Shown here piece by piece: positions 30,056 to 44,786 of a stretch of 64,000 nt of DNA. The stretch's first letter is position 1. Each line of letters begins with the position of its first letter. The notes under the pieces were generated by a model that made no database searches, was not told the DNA's origin, and was given only the letters and a program-made list of their open reading frames with translations. This stretch comes from Pseudomonas sp. Os17 (GTDB lineage: Bacteria; Pseudomonadota; Gammaproteobacteria; Pseudomonadales; Pseudomonadaceae), in the NCBI RefSeq assembly GCF_001547895.1, contig NZ_AP014627.1:2111501-2175500 (forward strand). The letters run 5' to 3'. Both the position numbers and the translations under genes were made by a program.

Positions 30056-31825
30056 ATGCTCTCTTCTCGTCACCGCCGGGCGCTGCATCTGGCCAACCGC
30101 TTCATTGCTCCCTACCGTTGGCAGGCGCTGGGCGCCTTGCTGGCGTTGATTGTCACTGCCGGCATCACCTTGTCCATGGGGCAGGGCATCCGGCTGTTGG
30201 TGGACCAGGGCTTCATGACCCAGTCGCCGCATTTGCTCAATCAGTCCATTGGCTTGTTCCTGCTGCTGGTCCTGGCCCTGGCGGTGGGCACCTTTGTGCG
30301 TTTCTACCTGGTGTCGTGGATCGGCGAGCGCTGTGTGGCGGACATCAGGCGCCAGGTGTTCAATCACCTGATCTACCTGCACCCCGGCTTTTACGAGAAC
30401 AACCGCAGTTCGGAGATCCAGTCGCGGCTGACGGCGGACACCACCTTGCTGCAGTCGGTGATCGGCTCCTCGCTGTCGTTGTTCCTGCGCAATGCGCTGA
30501 TGGTGCTGGGGGGCATTGTCTTGCTGTTTGTCACCAACCCCAAGCTCACCAGTATCGTGGTGGTGGCCTTGCCGCTGGTGCTGGCGCCGATTCTGATTTT
30601 CGGTCGCCGGGTCCGCAGCCTGTCGCGCCTGAGCCAGGACCGGATCGCCGATGTTGGCAGCTACGTCTCGGAAACCCTCGGCCAGATCAAGACGGTCCAG
30701 GCCTATAACCACCAGGCCCAGGACGAGCAGCGTTTCGCCGTGACAGTGGAGGATGCCTTCGATACGGCGCGCAAGCGCATCGTCCAGCGTGCCTGGCTGA
30801 TTACCCTGGTGATCGTCCTGGTCCTGGGGGCGGTGGGCGTGATGCTCTGGGTCGGCGGCATGGATGTCATTGCCGGGCGCATTTCCGGCGGTGAGCTGGC
30901 AGCGTTCGTCTTCTACAGCCTGATCGTCGGCAGTGCCTTCGGCACCTTGAGTGAGGTGATTGGCGAGTTGCAGCGGGCCGCGGGGGCGGCGGAACGCATT
31001 GCCGAATTGCTGCGGGCGGACAGCCGCATCCAACCGCCCGACAGCGGGCTGGTGAGCCTGCCGGCGCGGGTGCGTGGTGAGCTGCAACTGGAGGACCTGG
31101 GGTTCGCCTACCCGTCGCGACCGGATCGCTATGCCGTCGACGGTTTGACTCTGACGGTGCGGGCCGGGGAAACCCTGGCGCTGGTGGGGCCTTCGGGCGC
31201 AGGCAAATCCACTCTCTATGACCTGTTGCTGCGTTTCTACGATCCACAGCGGGGACGGATCCTGCTGGACGGCGTCCCCCTGACCCAGCTCGACCCGCAG
31301 GATCTGCGCCGCTGCTTTGCCCTGGTGTCGCAGAACCCGGCGCTGTTCTACGGCAGCATCGAAGAGAACATCCGCTACGGTAGGTCTGACGCGACCCTGG
31401 CCGAGGTTCAGGACGCGGCGAAGATCGCCTATGCCCACGAGTTCATCGAGCAGATGCCCGATGGCTACCGGACCCATCTGGGAGATGGCGGCTTGGGGCT
31501 CTCCGGCGGCCAGCGGCAACGCCTGGCAATCGCCCGGGCATTGTTGGTGGACGCACCGATCCTGTTGCTGGATGAAGCCACCAGCGCCCTGGACGCGCAG
31601 AGCGAGCATCTGATTCAGCAGGCTTTGCCCAGCCTGATGAAGGACCGCACCACTCTGGTGATCGCCCATCGCCTGGCTACGGTGAAGAATGCCGACCGCA
31701 TTGCGGTCATGGATCAGGGCAAGCTGGTGGCGGTGGGTACTCATCAGCAACTGATCGCCAACAGTCCGCTCTATGCGCGCCTGGCGGCCCTGCAATTCAG
31801 CGACGGCCCTCAGGCAGCGGTGTAG
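30056..31825 (+). CDS. MsbA-like ABC exporter, fused permease and ATPase
   Basis: A 589-residue half-transporter. The membrane domain (about 1-310, six helices) includes IRLLVDQGFM, the coupling region FYENNRSSEIQSRLTADTTLLQS, and LGQIKTVQAYNHQ. The ATPase follows: LVGPSGAGKSTLYDLLLRFYDP (Walker A), LSGGQRQRLAIARALL (signature), ILLLDEATSALD (Walker B) and AHRLATVK (H-loop). The family covers lipid A, lipid or drug export; no substrate can be read off. The likely start is MLSSRHRRALHLANRF (30056); an in-frame 38-codon extension from 29942 looks non-coding. The stop codon TAG lies inside a REP element. Confidence 0.92.
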   Translation: MLSSRHRRALHLANRFIAPYRWQALGALLALIVTAGITLSMGQGIRLLVDQGFMTQSPHLLNQSIGLFLLLVLALAVGTFVRFYLVSWIGERCVADIRRQVFNHLIYLHPGFYENNRSSEIQSRLTADTTLLQSVIGSSLSLFLRNALMVLGGIVLLFVTNPKLTSIVVVALPLVLAPILIFGRRVRSLSRLSQDRIADVGSYVSETLGQIKTVQAYNHQAQDEQRFAVTVEDAFDTARKRIVQRAWLITLVIVLVLGAVGVMLWVGGMDVIAGRISGGELAAFVFYSLIVGSAFGTLSEVIGELQRAAGAAERIAELLRADSRIQPPDSGLVSLPARVRGELQLEDLGFAYPSRPDRYAVDGLTLTVRAGETLALVGPSGAGKSTLYDLLLRFYDPQRGRILLDGVPLTQLDPQDLRRCFALVSQNPALFYGSIEENIRYGRSDATLAEVQDAAKIAYAHEFIEQMPDGYRTHLGDGGLGLSGGQRQRLAIARALLVDAPILLLDEATSALDAQSEHLIQQALPSLMKDRTTLVIAHRLATVKNADRIAVMDQGKLVAVGTHQQLIANSPLYARLAALQFSDGPQAAV

Positions 31826-31905
31826 GAGCCGGCTTGCCGGCGAAAGCGTCCAAAAGGCTGGCGCCCAGTTCGACGGTTTCTTCGCGGGCGAGCCAGGAGC
31901 TGGCC
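31821..31905. repeat. REP element overlapping an ABC exporter stop codon
   Basis: TGTAGGAGCCGGCTTGCCGG starts at 31821, and its TAG (31823-31825) is the stop codon of the upstream gene. A degenerate inverted partner (CGGGCGAGCCAGGAGCTGGC) follows near 31883-31905. Confidence 0.8.
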
Positions 31906-31907
31906 CA

Positions 31908-31933
31908 ATAAAAAGCCCGCATCGTTGCGGGCT
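31908..31933 (-). terminator. Terminator of slt
   Basis: AGCCCGC, loop ATCGTT, GCGGGCT with TTTTTATT on the minus strand; 16 nt past the slt stop. Confidence 0.87.
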
Positions 31934-31948
31934 TGTGGAGGGGTGGGG

Positions 31949-33877
31949 TCACTGGTCGTCGAAGTAGCGCTCATGCCAGTCCACCAGCGGCTGCGGTGAA
32001 TTGAGCTTCTGCCCATAGATCACCGAGTACGACAGCACGTTCTGTACGTACTGGCGGGTTTCGTCGAAGGGGATGCTTTCCACCCACACATCGAAACTCA
32101 GGTGATCGGCGCCCTTGAGCCATTGGCGCACCCGCCCGGGACCCGCGTTGTAGGCCGCGGAGGCCAGCACCCGGTTGCCGTTGAACTGGCTGTGCACCTG
32201 GCTCAGGTAGGCGGCGCCCAGCTGGATGTTCTTGTCCGGGTCCAGCACTTGCTGGGGCGAGGCCAGGGGGATGCTGAACTTGCGCGCGGTTTCCTTGGCG
32301 GTGCCGGGCATCAGTTGCATCAGGCCGCTGGCGCCGACGTGGGAGCGGGCGTCGTCCATGAAGGCGCTTTCCTGGCGGGTGATGGCGAACACCCAGCTGG
32401 AATGCAGGCCGCGGACCTTGGCTTCGCGCACCAGGGTGTCGCGGTGAGCCATTGGGAAACGGATGTCCAGGTCATCCCAGTATTGAGCCTGGCTGATGGT
32501 GCGGATGGCCGGGAAGTACCACTTCAGGTCGTAGGCCAGCCTGGCCTGGGCCACCATTTCGTCGCGGTTGAAGTGTCGGCTGACGTGGTACCACTCGCGG
32601 CGCCCGTCGACGATCTGGCCTCGGGCATGAAACTCCAGGGCGCGACGCACGCCCGGGGTATTACGGACTTTGTTGATGACCGCCTGGCTCAGCATCAGCG
32701 GTTGGTTGTTCAGCTGATAGGGGGCCTTGGCGTGATCGGCGGCGAGGAAGCCATAGAAGTCCCGCTCCCGGGCCAACCCCTTGAACAGCGCCTGGGCCTG
32801 AGGGTTTTGCGGCTGGGCCAGCTCCAGGCTGCGAGCCTGCCAGTAGCGCCAGCGGTTGGTGCTGGCCAGGTCCTGAGGCAGCTTGCGGGTCAACTGATAG
32901 GCATCCTCCCAGCGTGCCAGGCGCAACAGCAGGCGCAGGCGCCATTCGGACACGGTGTTGTCGCGCAGCTCCGGGTCGTACTTGGTCATCACGTCCAGGG
33001 CGCGGCTGTCGAAGCGCCGGGCCAGGGTCAGGCCGATTTCGCGGGCAATCGCCACTTTTTCGTCGCGGGAGAAGTGCATGCTGCTGGCATAGCCGTCCAG
33101 CAGGGCCATTGCCTTGTCAGGGTCCTGGCGTGCCAGTCGGCGCAGGCCGAGGCCGACCACATCGGACATGGCCTCATCGGCCGGCTGGAAGCGCGAGGGC
33201 TGGCTCAGCAATTCGGGTTTTTGCGCCACATCGACCAGCAGGCGACCCTGAGGCGCCAGGCTGGTCATGCTCTTCACCAGGCTGTTGGCCAGAGGATAGT
33301 TGCGGGCTTCGGCCGCCAGTTTGGCCCGTTGCCAGCGTTTCTGTTCGGTCAGTTGGCCTTCGGCGGCCCATTGCGCGAACAAGGCGTCACAGGCGGCCGG
33401 TTGGGATTTGCCGGTCAGCCAGAGCTTTTCGGTGGCGGCGTAGCCTTCGGCCTTGAGATTGTGTCCCAACTGGTACTGGCCGTTGAGGCAGTCCAGCTCG
33501 GTGAAATTGAGTTTCGGGTCGTAGTACTTGGTGAAGGTCGCCCAATCGCCGCGTTCGGCCAGCCAGCGTAACCAGCGCAGTTTCATCCAGTTGGCCTGGG
33601 GCAGATCGCCATGTTCGGCGAGGAATTTCTCGATCTCGGCGTTGCTGGCGGATTTCAGCCGGGCAGTCAGCTCGTCATAGGCCAGGTAGGGTTCCAGCGG
33701 GTAGTCACGCAGCGCATCGGCGTAACGGAAGTAGGGGCCGGAATCACCCTTGGCCAGGGCGCGCTTGGCTTCATCGTAATACTGGCGTTGTAGAGTCAGG
33801 TCTGCCGCCTGGGCGGATTGGACGGCTGCGGCGGTGAGAAGCAGGCAAGATAAAACACTGAAAAGGCGACTGCGCAT
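31949..33877 (-). CDS. slt: Soluble lytic murein transglycosylase Slt
   Basis: A 642-residue periplasmic enzyme that cleaves peptidoglycan to 1,6-anhydromuropeptides. It has a Sec signal peptide (MRSRLFSVLSCLLLTAAAVQSAQA) and a long superhelical all-alpha ring (about 30-480). The C-terminal Slt domain begins ITRQESAFMDDARSHVGASG (catalytic Glu near 503), followed by GLMQLMPGTAKETAR and NIQLGAAYLSQV ... AYNAGPGRVRQW. ATG 33877 gives the expected signal; the 16-codon upstream extension is rejected. Its anhydromuropeptide products connect with NagZ encoded 16 kb away. Confidence 0.96.
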   Translation of the reverse strand: MRSRLFSVLSCLLLTAAAVQSAQAADLTLQRQYYDEAKRALAKGDSGPYFRYADALRDYPLEPYLAYDELTARLKSASNAEIEKFLAEHGDLPQANWMKLRWLRWLAERGDWATFTKYYDPKLNFTELDCLNGQYQLGHNLKAEGYAATEKLWLTGKSQPAACDALFAQWAAEGQLTEQKRWQRAKLAAEARNYPLANSLVKSMTSLAPQGRLLVDVAQKPELLSQPSRFQPADEAMSDVVGLGLRRLARQDPDKAMALLDGYASSMHFSRDEKVAIAREIGLTLARRFDSRALDVMTKYDPELRDNTVSEWRLRLLLRLARWEDAYQLTRKLPQDLASTNRWRYWQARSLELAQPQNPQAQALFKGLARERDFYGFLAADHAKAPYQLNNQPLMLSQAVINKVRNTPGVRRALEFHARGQIVDGRREWYHVSRHFNRDEMVAQARLAYDLKWYFPAIRTISQAQYWDDLDIRFPMAHRDTLVREAKVRGLHSSWVFAITRQESAFMDDARSHVGASGLMQLMPGTAKETARKFSIPLASPQQVLDPDKNIQLGAAYLSQVHSQFNGNRVLASAAYNAGPGRVRQWLKGADHLSFDVWVESIPFDETRQYVQNVLSYSVIYGQKLNSPQPLVDWHERYFDDQ

Positions 33878-34090
33878 GAGACATCCGGGCAGAGAAATCA
33901 TGACAAGTGCCGACAAGGCCAACACTGATTGCTCACTAGCTTAGCCTTTTGCCAGCAACCGGTGAAAGCTTTGCCGAACCCTTGGCATCAGTTGGCAACA
34001 AAAGTGCCTCAGGGGTGGCCGGCGGCGAAATAGCCGGCCTTCTGCGGGCTCAAGTCAGGTAGAATGCGCGCCCGGTTTTTGGAGAAGAAC

Positions 34091-36013
<1,923 letters not shown>

Positions 36014-36029
36014 ATGACCGCTGAGCAAT

Positions 36030-36063
36030 AAAAAAAGCCCGACTTCAGAGTCGGGCTTTTTGT
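36030..36063. terminator. Bidirectional terminator between uup and the stress protein gene
   Basis: AAAAAAGCCCGACT, loop TCAG, AGTCGGGCTTTTTT. T tracts on both strands suit the convergent genes. Confidence 0.92.
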
Positions 36064-36092
36064 CGAGGCCGCTGGCGTGCCGGTGGCGGTAT

Positions 36093-36530
36093 TCAGCGCT
36101 TGACCAGGTGCACCGCCAGCACGTCACAAGGCGCGCCGTGGAGAACGTCATTGGCGGTGGAGCCCAGTAACAGCGCCAGGCCGTGGCGGCCATGGCTGCC
36201 GACCACGATCAGGTCGCATTCCTGCTCCTTGGCCAGGTGGTGAATCTCCTGGCGTGGCTGTCCGTAGGTCAGGTGGCTGTATTCCTTGGTCAGCTCCGGG
36301 TACTTGTGGATCAGTCGATCCAGGCGCTCCCGAGCCTGGTCGAACTGTTGCTGCTGCAGTTGCGAAAGGTCCATGGGGACATCGCCGCCGAAGGCCATGG
36401 CCATGGGTTCGACGATATGCACCAGGGACAGCTTGGCCCCATTGCTCACCGACAGCTCGCGAGCGCGGTGGATAACAGGATCGCACTCTTCGGTTAGATC
36501 TACGGCGACCAGAATATGGTGGTAGGACAT
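36093..36530 (-). CDS. Universal stress protein (UspA family)
   Basis: A 145-residue Usp domain protein starting MSYHHILVAVDLTEECDPVI. It keeps the ATP-binding type loop LIVVGSHGRHGLALLLGSTANDVL (G-2x-G-9x-G-S/T pattern), so it may bind ATP. Usp proteins aid survival in stasis and, in Pseudomonas, anaerobiosis. I see no consensus Anr box upstream. AGGAGGAG about 9 nt before ATG 36530. Confidence 0.93.
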   Translation of the reverse strand: MSYHHILVAVDLTEECDPVIHRARELSVSNGAKLSLVHIVEPMAMAFGGDVPMDLSQLQQQQFDQARERLDRLIHKYPELTKEYSHLTYGQPRQEIHHLAKEQECDLIVVGSHGRHGLALLLGSTANDVLHGAPCDVLAVHLVKR

Positions 36531-36631
36531 GAGGCGCTCCTCCTGAGGATTGCAATAGCTTCAAGTATGGCTGCTTTCAAGCGGGTTGGTTTTGCCCAGG
36601 CCCCGCTCATCAAAAAATCGAGAGTACTGAT

Positions 36632-37069
36632 ATGACGGTCTGGATAGTGGTGTCAATCCTTGCGGTGGTTCTGAGTCCGCTGGCGTGGTTGCGTCCCTCG
36701 CGCCGCCAGAGCGGCCTGATCGCCCTGCGCATGGAGGCGCGGCGCATGGGCCTGGCCATGCAGCTGGCGCCTCAGGAGTGGCCACATTGGCTGGGACAGG
36801 AGCCCCCCAATCCGTGCCCGCAGTACCACCGCCCGCGGCGTAGCGCGCAATCGGCCTGCTGGAGTTACTGGCAGACAGCTCCCGGTTGCTGGGTCAATCA
36901 ATGGCGTGAGCCTTGTGTCGACGAGCTGCTGCTCCAGCGCCTGCAGACGTTGCCGTCCGGGGTGTTCAAGGTTGAAGCGGACAAGCAGCTGATTGCCCTG
37001 TACTGGAACGAGCGTGGCGAGGTCAGTGTCCTGGAGAACATCGCCTCGGTGCTCAAGGCCTTGGCCTGA
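36632..37069 (+). CDS. Unknown protein with N-terminal membrane anchor
   Basis: A 145-residue protein of unknown function. One hydrophobic segment (VWIVVSILAVVLSPLAWL) anchors it, followed by Arg-rich RPSRRQSGLIALRMEARRMGL and a Trp/Pro-rich middle (EWPHWLGQEPPNPCPQY, CWSYWQTAPGCW). The four Cys in the middle may be structural. It lies between the stress protein gene and fadB; from memory it is a conserved Pseudomonas neighbour of fadBA. Confidence 0.8.
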   Translation: MTVWIVVSILAVVLSPLAWLRPSRRQSGLIALRMEARRMGLAMQLAPQEWPHWLGQEPPNPCPQYHRPRRSAQSACWSYWQTAPGCWVNQWREPCVDELLLQRLQTLPSGVFKVEADKQLIALYWNERGEVSVLENIASVLKALA

Positions 37070-37116
37070 GGCCTTCGAGGAGCGCGTCCGGGGCAGGGTG
37101 GGGCTGGGCGCTGGGC

Positions 37117-37143
37117 AATAAAAAGCCCGACTCAACATCGGGC
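37117..37143 (-). terminator. Minus-strand terminator-like hairpin without an assigned gene
   Basis: GCCCGA, 7-nt loop, TCGGGC, followed on the minus strand by TTTTTATT. No supported minus-strand gene lies between here and the fadB start, 490 nt away. Confidence 0.55.
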
Positions 37144-37175
37144 GGGATGGCCAGGCAGGCCGGTAATCGGGTTGG

Positions 37176-37197
37176 AGCCACCTTCGGGTGGCTTTTT
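37176..37197 (+). terminator. Terminator downstream of the membrane-anchored unknown gene
   Basis: AGCCACC, loop TTCG, GGTGGCT then TTTT on the plus strand; about 110 nt past the stop at 37069. Confidence 0.88.
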
Positions 37198-37393
37198 GCT
37201 GTCTGGGCAGTGGCTTTATTCGATAAATGTTTTCTGGTCATTTCTTCAGATATATCCCCAGCTTAGTCGTACTTGCTCCTTGAGGTCGGGGGATTTAGGG
37301 CGATTTTTCTAAATATTGATCCTATGAATGGCCTTGAATGCGGGGCCGTGTTGAAGGTCCGGGGAGCGATGAAGTGACCGCAAAGTCGCGTTT

Positions 37394-37407
37394 CAAACAG
37401 TGTTTTG
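37394..37407. promoter_or_regulatory. PsrA-like operator of fadBA
   Basis: CAAAC-AGT-GTTTTG matches the PsrA consensus (G/C)AAAC-N2-4-GTTT(G/C) at all but the final base. In Pseudomonas PsrA represses fadBA until long-chain fatty acids appear; psrA itself is in this window. The site lies just before a TTGACA at 37413. Confidence 0.72.
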
Positions 37408-37631
37408 TACGATTGACAATTGGCGGATTTTCCCTGAATGTGGCGTACCCAAATCAAACGGGCGTATGAAATGAGCGTTTGCATCGCAGGCGGCTCTGTA
37501 CAGAATCCCGACTATCGCGTTGGCGGGTGTGCCTGGCGGAATGGCGTTAGCATCGACGGTGACGTTAGTGCCAAGCCAGAAGTCAGCGTCCGACGTGTAC
37601 TGTTCAGCTTCCATATCGTGGAGATCAGTTG

Positions 37632-39779
<2,148 letters not shown>

Positions 39780-39792
39780 GCGCCCACACTAG

Positions 39793-40983
<1,191 letters not shown>

Positions 40984-41001
40984 GCGTTGGGTGGATGGAA
41001 G

Positions 41002-41025
41002 CCGGGGCCCTGTGCCCCGGTTTTT
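41002..41025 (+). terminator. Terminator of fadBA
   Basis: CCGGGGC, loop CCTGT, GCCCCGG followed by TTTTTGTTTTT; 18 nt past the fadA stop. Confidence 0.93.
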
Positions 41026-41082
41026 GTTTTTCTGCGGATTTATTTGTTTTTATTTTGAAAAGAATTGCACGAGGGCCAGAGC

Positions 41083-41319
41083 ATGCAGTTACAACCCGGG
41101 CTCTATCAGCATTACAAGGGGCCGCAGTACCGCGTTTTCAGCGTGGCGCGGCACTCGGAAACGGAAGAAGAAGTGGTGTTCTATCAAGCCCTGTATGGGG
41201 ATTACGGTTTTTGGGTACGCCCCTTGAGCATGTTCCTGGAGTCGGTCGAAGTTGACGGCGAGCAGGTCCCACGCTTTGCTTTGGTGCAGGCCGAACCCAG
41301 TCTTTTTTCACCGGCATAA
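41083..41319 (+). CDS. DUF1653 domain protein
   Basis: A 78-residue protein covering one DUF1653 domain (GLYQHYKGPQYRVFSVARHSE, then EVVFYQALYGDYGFWVRPLSMFLESV). The family is a small beta-barrel of unknown function. ATG 41083 (MQLQPGLYQHYKG) has a GAGGG site upstream. In Pseudomonas it usually lies between fadA and topA, as here. Confidence 0.9.
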   Translation: MQLQPGLYQHYKGPQYRVFSVARHSETEEEVVFYQALYGDYGFWVRPLSMFLESVEVDGEQVPRFALVQAEPSLFSPA

Positions 41320-41433
41320 GTGCCGGTCGCGCAGTACCCTGCGCTTGACCTCACCTTGTTGCCACTATATATAGCGGGGCCGCGTCAGGCGCCAACCGCC
41401 TTTCTCTTCTCGAATTCAGGAATTTTCCGATCC

Positions 41434-44046
41434 ATGGGCAAATCGCTGGTCATTGTGGAATCCCCGGCTAAGGCCAAGACCATCAACAAGTACTTGGGCA
41501 ACCAATACGTGGTGAAGTCGAGTATCGGCCATATCCGAGACCTGCCCACCAGCGGTTCGGCCAGTGCCGCCAAAGAGCCGGCCGCCAAGCGTGGCAAGGC
41601 CGCTGCGGGCGAAACTGCGGCCCTGTCGCCGAAGGAAAAAGCGCGCAAGCAGCTGGTGTCGCGCATGGGCGTCGACCCCGAGCACGGCTGGAAGGCCAAG
41701 TACGAAATCCTTCCTGGCAAGGAAAAGGTCATCGAAGAGCTGCGCCGCCTTGCCAAGGATGCCGACACCATCTATCTCGCAACGGACTTGGACCGCGAAG
41801 GGGAGGCCATCGCCTGGCACCTGCGGGAAGCCATCGGCGGTGATGACAGCCGCTACAAGCGCGTGGTGTTCAACGAAATCACCAAGAAGGCGATCCAGGA
41901 AGCCTTCTCCCAGCCGGGCGAGCTGGACATTCATCGGGTCAACGCTCAGCAGGCCCGGCGCTTTCTTGACCGTGTGGTGGGCTACATGGTCTCCCCGTTG
42001 CTGTGGGCGAAGATTGCCCGTGGCCTGTCCGCCGGTCGTGTGCAGTCGGTAGCCGTGAAGCTGGTGGTGGAGCGCGAGCGTGAGATTCGCGCCTTCATTC
42101 CGGAAGAGTACTGGGAAGTCCACGCCGACCTGGGCACTGCCAAGGGCTCGAAGGTGCGCTTCGAAGTGGCTCGCGAGAACGGTGAAGCCTTCAAGCCGCT
42201 CAACGAAACCCAGGCCATGGCTGCCCTGGAGAAGCTCAAGGCTTCGGCCTACAGCGTCGCCAAGCGTGAAGACAAACCCACCAGCAGCAAGCCGTCAGCG
42301 CCATTTATCACCTCCACCCTGCAGCAGGCCGCGAGCAACCGCCTGGGCTTCGGGGTGAAGAAGACCATGATGATGGCCCAGCGTCTGTATGAAGCCGGCT
42401 ACATCACCTACATGCGTACCGACTCCACCAACCTCTCGGCTGATGCCGTGGCGATGGCGCGGACCTATATCGAAGACGAGTTCGGCAACAAGTACCTGCC
42501 GGCCTCGCCCAACGTCTACAGCAGCAAGGAAGGGGCCCAGGAGGCGCACGAAGCGATTCGTCCGTCCGACGTCAACACCCACCCAAGCAAGCTGTCGGGC
42601 ATGGAACGTGACGCCGAGCGGCTCTACGAGCTGATCTGGCGCCAGTTCGTCGCCTGCCAGATGCTGCCGGCGCAATACCTGTCCACCACCGTCAGCGTGG
42701 CCGCTGGGGACTTCGAGCTGCGCGCCAAGGGCCGCATCCTCAAGTTCGACGGCTACACCCGGGTCATGCCGCAGATCAGCAAGCCAGGTGATGACGATGT
42801 GCTGCCGGACATGGCCCAGGGCGAAGTGCTGAAGTTGATCAAGCTCGACCCAAGCCAGCACTTCACCAAGCCGCCAGCGCGCTATTCCGAAGCCAGCCTG
42901 GTGAAGGAAATGGAAAAACGCGGCATCGGTCGTCCTTCGACCTATGCGGCGATCATTTCGACCATTCAGGATCGCGGCTACGTAACCCTGCACAACCGTC
43001 GGTTCTATTCGGAAAAGATGGGTGACATCGTCACCGAACGTCTCTCTGAAAGCTTCTCCAATCTCATGGACTACGGCTTCACCGCCGGCATGGAAGAGAA
43101 CCTCGATGACGTGGCCCAGGGCGAGCGCGACTGGAAGAACGTCCTTGACGAGTTCTACGGCGACTTCAAGAAGAAACTCGAAGTGGCCGAGGGCGCCGAA
43201 AGCGGCATGCGCGCCAACCAGCCGGTCATGACAGATATTCCATGCCTGACCTGCGGTCGGCCGATGCAGATTCGCACCGCCTCCACTGGTGTATTCCTCG
43301 GTTGCTCGGGCTATAGCCTGCCACCCAAGGAGCGTTGCAAGGCCACCGTCAACCTGGTGCCGGGCGACGAGATCGCCGCGGACGACGAGGGCGAATCCGA
43401 ATCCCTGGTACTGCGTGGCAAGCACCGTTGCCCGATCTGCAGCACGGCGATGGACGCTTACCTGCTGGATGAAAAGCGCAAGCTGCACATCTGCGGCAAC
43501 AACCCGGATTGCGCCGGCTACGAGATCGAAGAGGGCAGCTACCGGATCAAGGGCTACGAGGGCCCGAGCCTGGAATGTGACAAGTGCGGCAGCGAGATGC
43601 AGCTCAAGACCGGTCGTTTCGGCAAGTTCTTCGGTTGCACCAACGCCACTTGCAAGAACACCCGCAAGCTGCTGAAAAGCGGTGATGCGGCGCCGCCGAA
43701 GATGGATCCGGTGAAGATGCCTGAGCTGAAATGCGAGAAGGTCAACGACACCTACATCCTGCGCGACGGTGCTTCGGGCCTGTTCCTGGCTGCCAGCCAG
43801 TTCCCGAAAAACCGTGAAACCCGGGCGCCGTTGGTGCTGGAGTTGATCCCGCACAAGGACGAGATTGATCCGAAGTACCACTTCCTCTGCGAAGCACCGA
43901 AGAAGGACCCAGAGGGGCGTCCTGCGGTGGTGCGCTATAGCCGCAAGACCAAGGAGCAGTACGTGCAGACCGAGGTTGATGGCAAGCCTACCGGCTGGCG
44001 CGCGTTCTACGACGGCGGCACCTGGAAGGTCGAAGACAAGCGCTAG
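41434..44046 (+). CDS. topA: DNA topoisomerase I
   Basis: An 870-residue type IA topoisomerase that relaxes negative supercoils. The Toprim domain opens [22 protein letters not shown] and has the acidic [13 protein letters not shown]. The active Tyr lies in [13 protein letters not shown] (near 320). Three C-terminal four-cysteine zinc-ribbon-like units follow ([36 protein letters not shown]). An inserted Lys/Ala-rich loop (about 38-70) after [10 protein letters not shown] is usual in Pseudomonas. The start at 41434 gives the canonical N-terminus; the 38-codon upstream extension is rejected. Confidence 0.97.
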   Translation: MGKSLVIVESPAKAKTINKYLGNQYVVKSSIGHIRDLPTSGSASAAKEPAAKRGKAAAGETAALSPKEKARKQLVSRMGVDPEHGWKAKYEILPGKEKVIEELRRLAKDADTIYLATDLDREGEAIAWHLREAIGGDDSRYKRVVFNEITKKAIQEAFSQPGELDIHRVNAQQARRFLDRVVGYMVSPLLWAKIARGLSAGRVQSVAVKLVVEREREIRAFIPEEYWEVHADLGTAKGSKVRFEVARENGEAFKPLNETQAMAALEKLKASAYSVAKREDKPTSSKPSAPFITSTLQQAASNRLGFGVKKTMMMAQRLYEAGYITYMRTDSTNLSADAVAMARTYIEDEFGNKYLPASPNVYSSKEGAQEAHEAIRPSDVNTHPSKLSGMERDAERLYELIWRQFVACQMLPAQYLSTTVSVAAGDFELRAKGRILKFDGYTRVMPQISKPGDDDVLPDMAQGEVLKLIKLDPSQHFTKPPARYSEASLVKEMEKRGIGRPSTYAAIISTIQDRGYVTLHNRRFYSEKMGDIVTERLSESFSNLMDYGFTAGMEENLDDVAQGERDWKNVLDEFYGDFKKKLEVAEGAESGMRANQPVMTDIPCLTCGRPMQIRTASTGVFLGCSGYSLPPKERCKATVNLVPGDEIAADDEGESESLVLRGKHRCPICSTAMDAYLLDEKRKLHICGNNPDCAGYEIEEGSYRIKGYEGPSLECDKCGSEMQLKTGRFGKFFGCTNATCKNTRKLLKSGDAAPPKMDPVKMPELKCEKVNDTYILRDGASGLFLAASQFPKNRETRAPLVLELIPHKDEIDPKYHFLCEAPKKDPEGRPAVVRYSRKTKEQYVQTEVDGKPTGWRAFYDGGTWKVEDKR

Positions 44047-44093
44047 GCACTGATTGTGTCGAGGGGCTTGCTCCTCGCATTGGCGCCGTACAG

Positions 44094-44133
44094 GGCCGCA
44101 TGATTCCGCCGGGAGTCATGCGGCCTTTCTTTT
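44094..44133 (+). terminator. Terminator of topA
   Basis: GGCCGCATGA, 12-nt loop, TCATGCGGCC followed by TTTCTTTT; about 48 nt past the topA stop. Confidence 0.9.
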
Positions 44134-44211
44134 GCCTTGCGGTGCGCGGGAGTGATCCTTGAAACTGTGCCATCCGCATCTGGTTCTCTTCTTGTAGTGG
44201 AGGCTGCCTAC

Positions 44212-44736
44212 ATGGCCCACGAGCTCTATACCCGTACCAATCAGAAAATCTACTTTGCCGGCCTGGCGCTCGAAGCCCTGGCTCGGGCCGAAGAGGGGCG
44301 GGCGATGAATGCCCAGGCGCTGGTCCAGGCGGGGCGCGAGTCGGTGCTGTTCCATCTCTACGGTGCCTTGCTGGGGCTATGCCACGAGATCGCCGGGTTC
44401 TACCGTCTGCCACAGGCCAGTGCTGCCCGGGTCGAGCAGATCCTTAATCGTGAGGTGCTGGACAGCATTGCCATTCCCGAACTGGCGGAACTGCTGGAGC
44501 TGGCGCAGAGTCCACAGACCTGGCTGGCGCAACTGTTGTCCGCTTACAACGAGCTGTTTCAACCGCCGCGAGCGCCGCACAAGCCCAAGGGGGACGTGAC
44601 CCAGCCGCTGATTGTGGCGGTTAATCTGGACGAGCCGGAGCCGGCGCCGGAACTGAGTCGGGAAGAACTGGAGAGCTGGCGGCAGAATCTCAAGGCTCTG
44701 GCCATTCGTTTTCGAGATGGCTTGAACGAGTGTTGA
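44212..44736 (+). CDS. Conserved unknown protein (DUF6586-like)
   Basis: A 174-residue cytoplasmic protein of unknown function, starting MAHELYTRTNQKIYFAGLAL. It is mostly helical (residues 1-120), with a Pro/Lys-rich linker (PPRAPHKPKGD) and an acidic tail (DEPEPAPELSREELESW). I associate it with DUF6586, a Pseudomonas family next to topA, but from memory. ATG 44212 is preferred over an in-frame start at 44137, which would overlap the topA terminator region. Confidence 0.8.
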   Translation: MAHELYTRTNQKIYFAGLALEALARAEEGRAMNAQALVQAGRESVLFHLYGALLGLCHEIAGFYRLPQASAARVEQILNREVLDSIAIPELAELLELAQSPQTWLAQLLSAYNELFQPPRAPHKPKGDVTQPLIVAVNLDEPEPAPELSREELESWRQNLKALAIRFRDGLNEC

Positions 44737-44767
44737 GCCTGAGCGTCGCCTGATGGGCGGCGCCTTC

Positions 44768-44783
44768 AATTGATCAAGGAAGA
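44768..44783 (+). repeat. 16-nt leader repeat, copy 1
   Basis: AATTGATCAAGGAAGA, ending 3 nt before the ATG at 44787 and containing its ribosome site AAGGAAG. The exact sequence recurs at 45811-45826 before the paralogous gene. Confidence 0.95.
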
Positions 44784-44786
44784 TGC

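Larger units (their letters stand above)
37070..37631. other. Long non-coding leader upstream of fadB
   Basis: About 560 nt. It holds two terminators (37117-37143 minus, 37176-37197 plus), a PsrA-like box (37394-37406), a -35-like TTGACA at 37413-37418, and a 64-codon frame (37438-37632) whose TGA overlaps the fadB ATG. I cannot support a protein gene here with confidence. Confidence 0.7.

Noticed and set aside
37393..37614. 73-codon minus-strand frame in the fadB leader
   Set aside because: Composition is plausible but there is no clear ribosome site or family resemblance; kept only as part of the possible minus-strand transcript.
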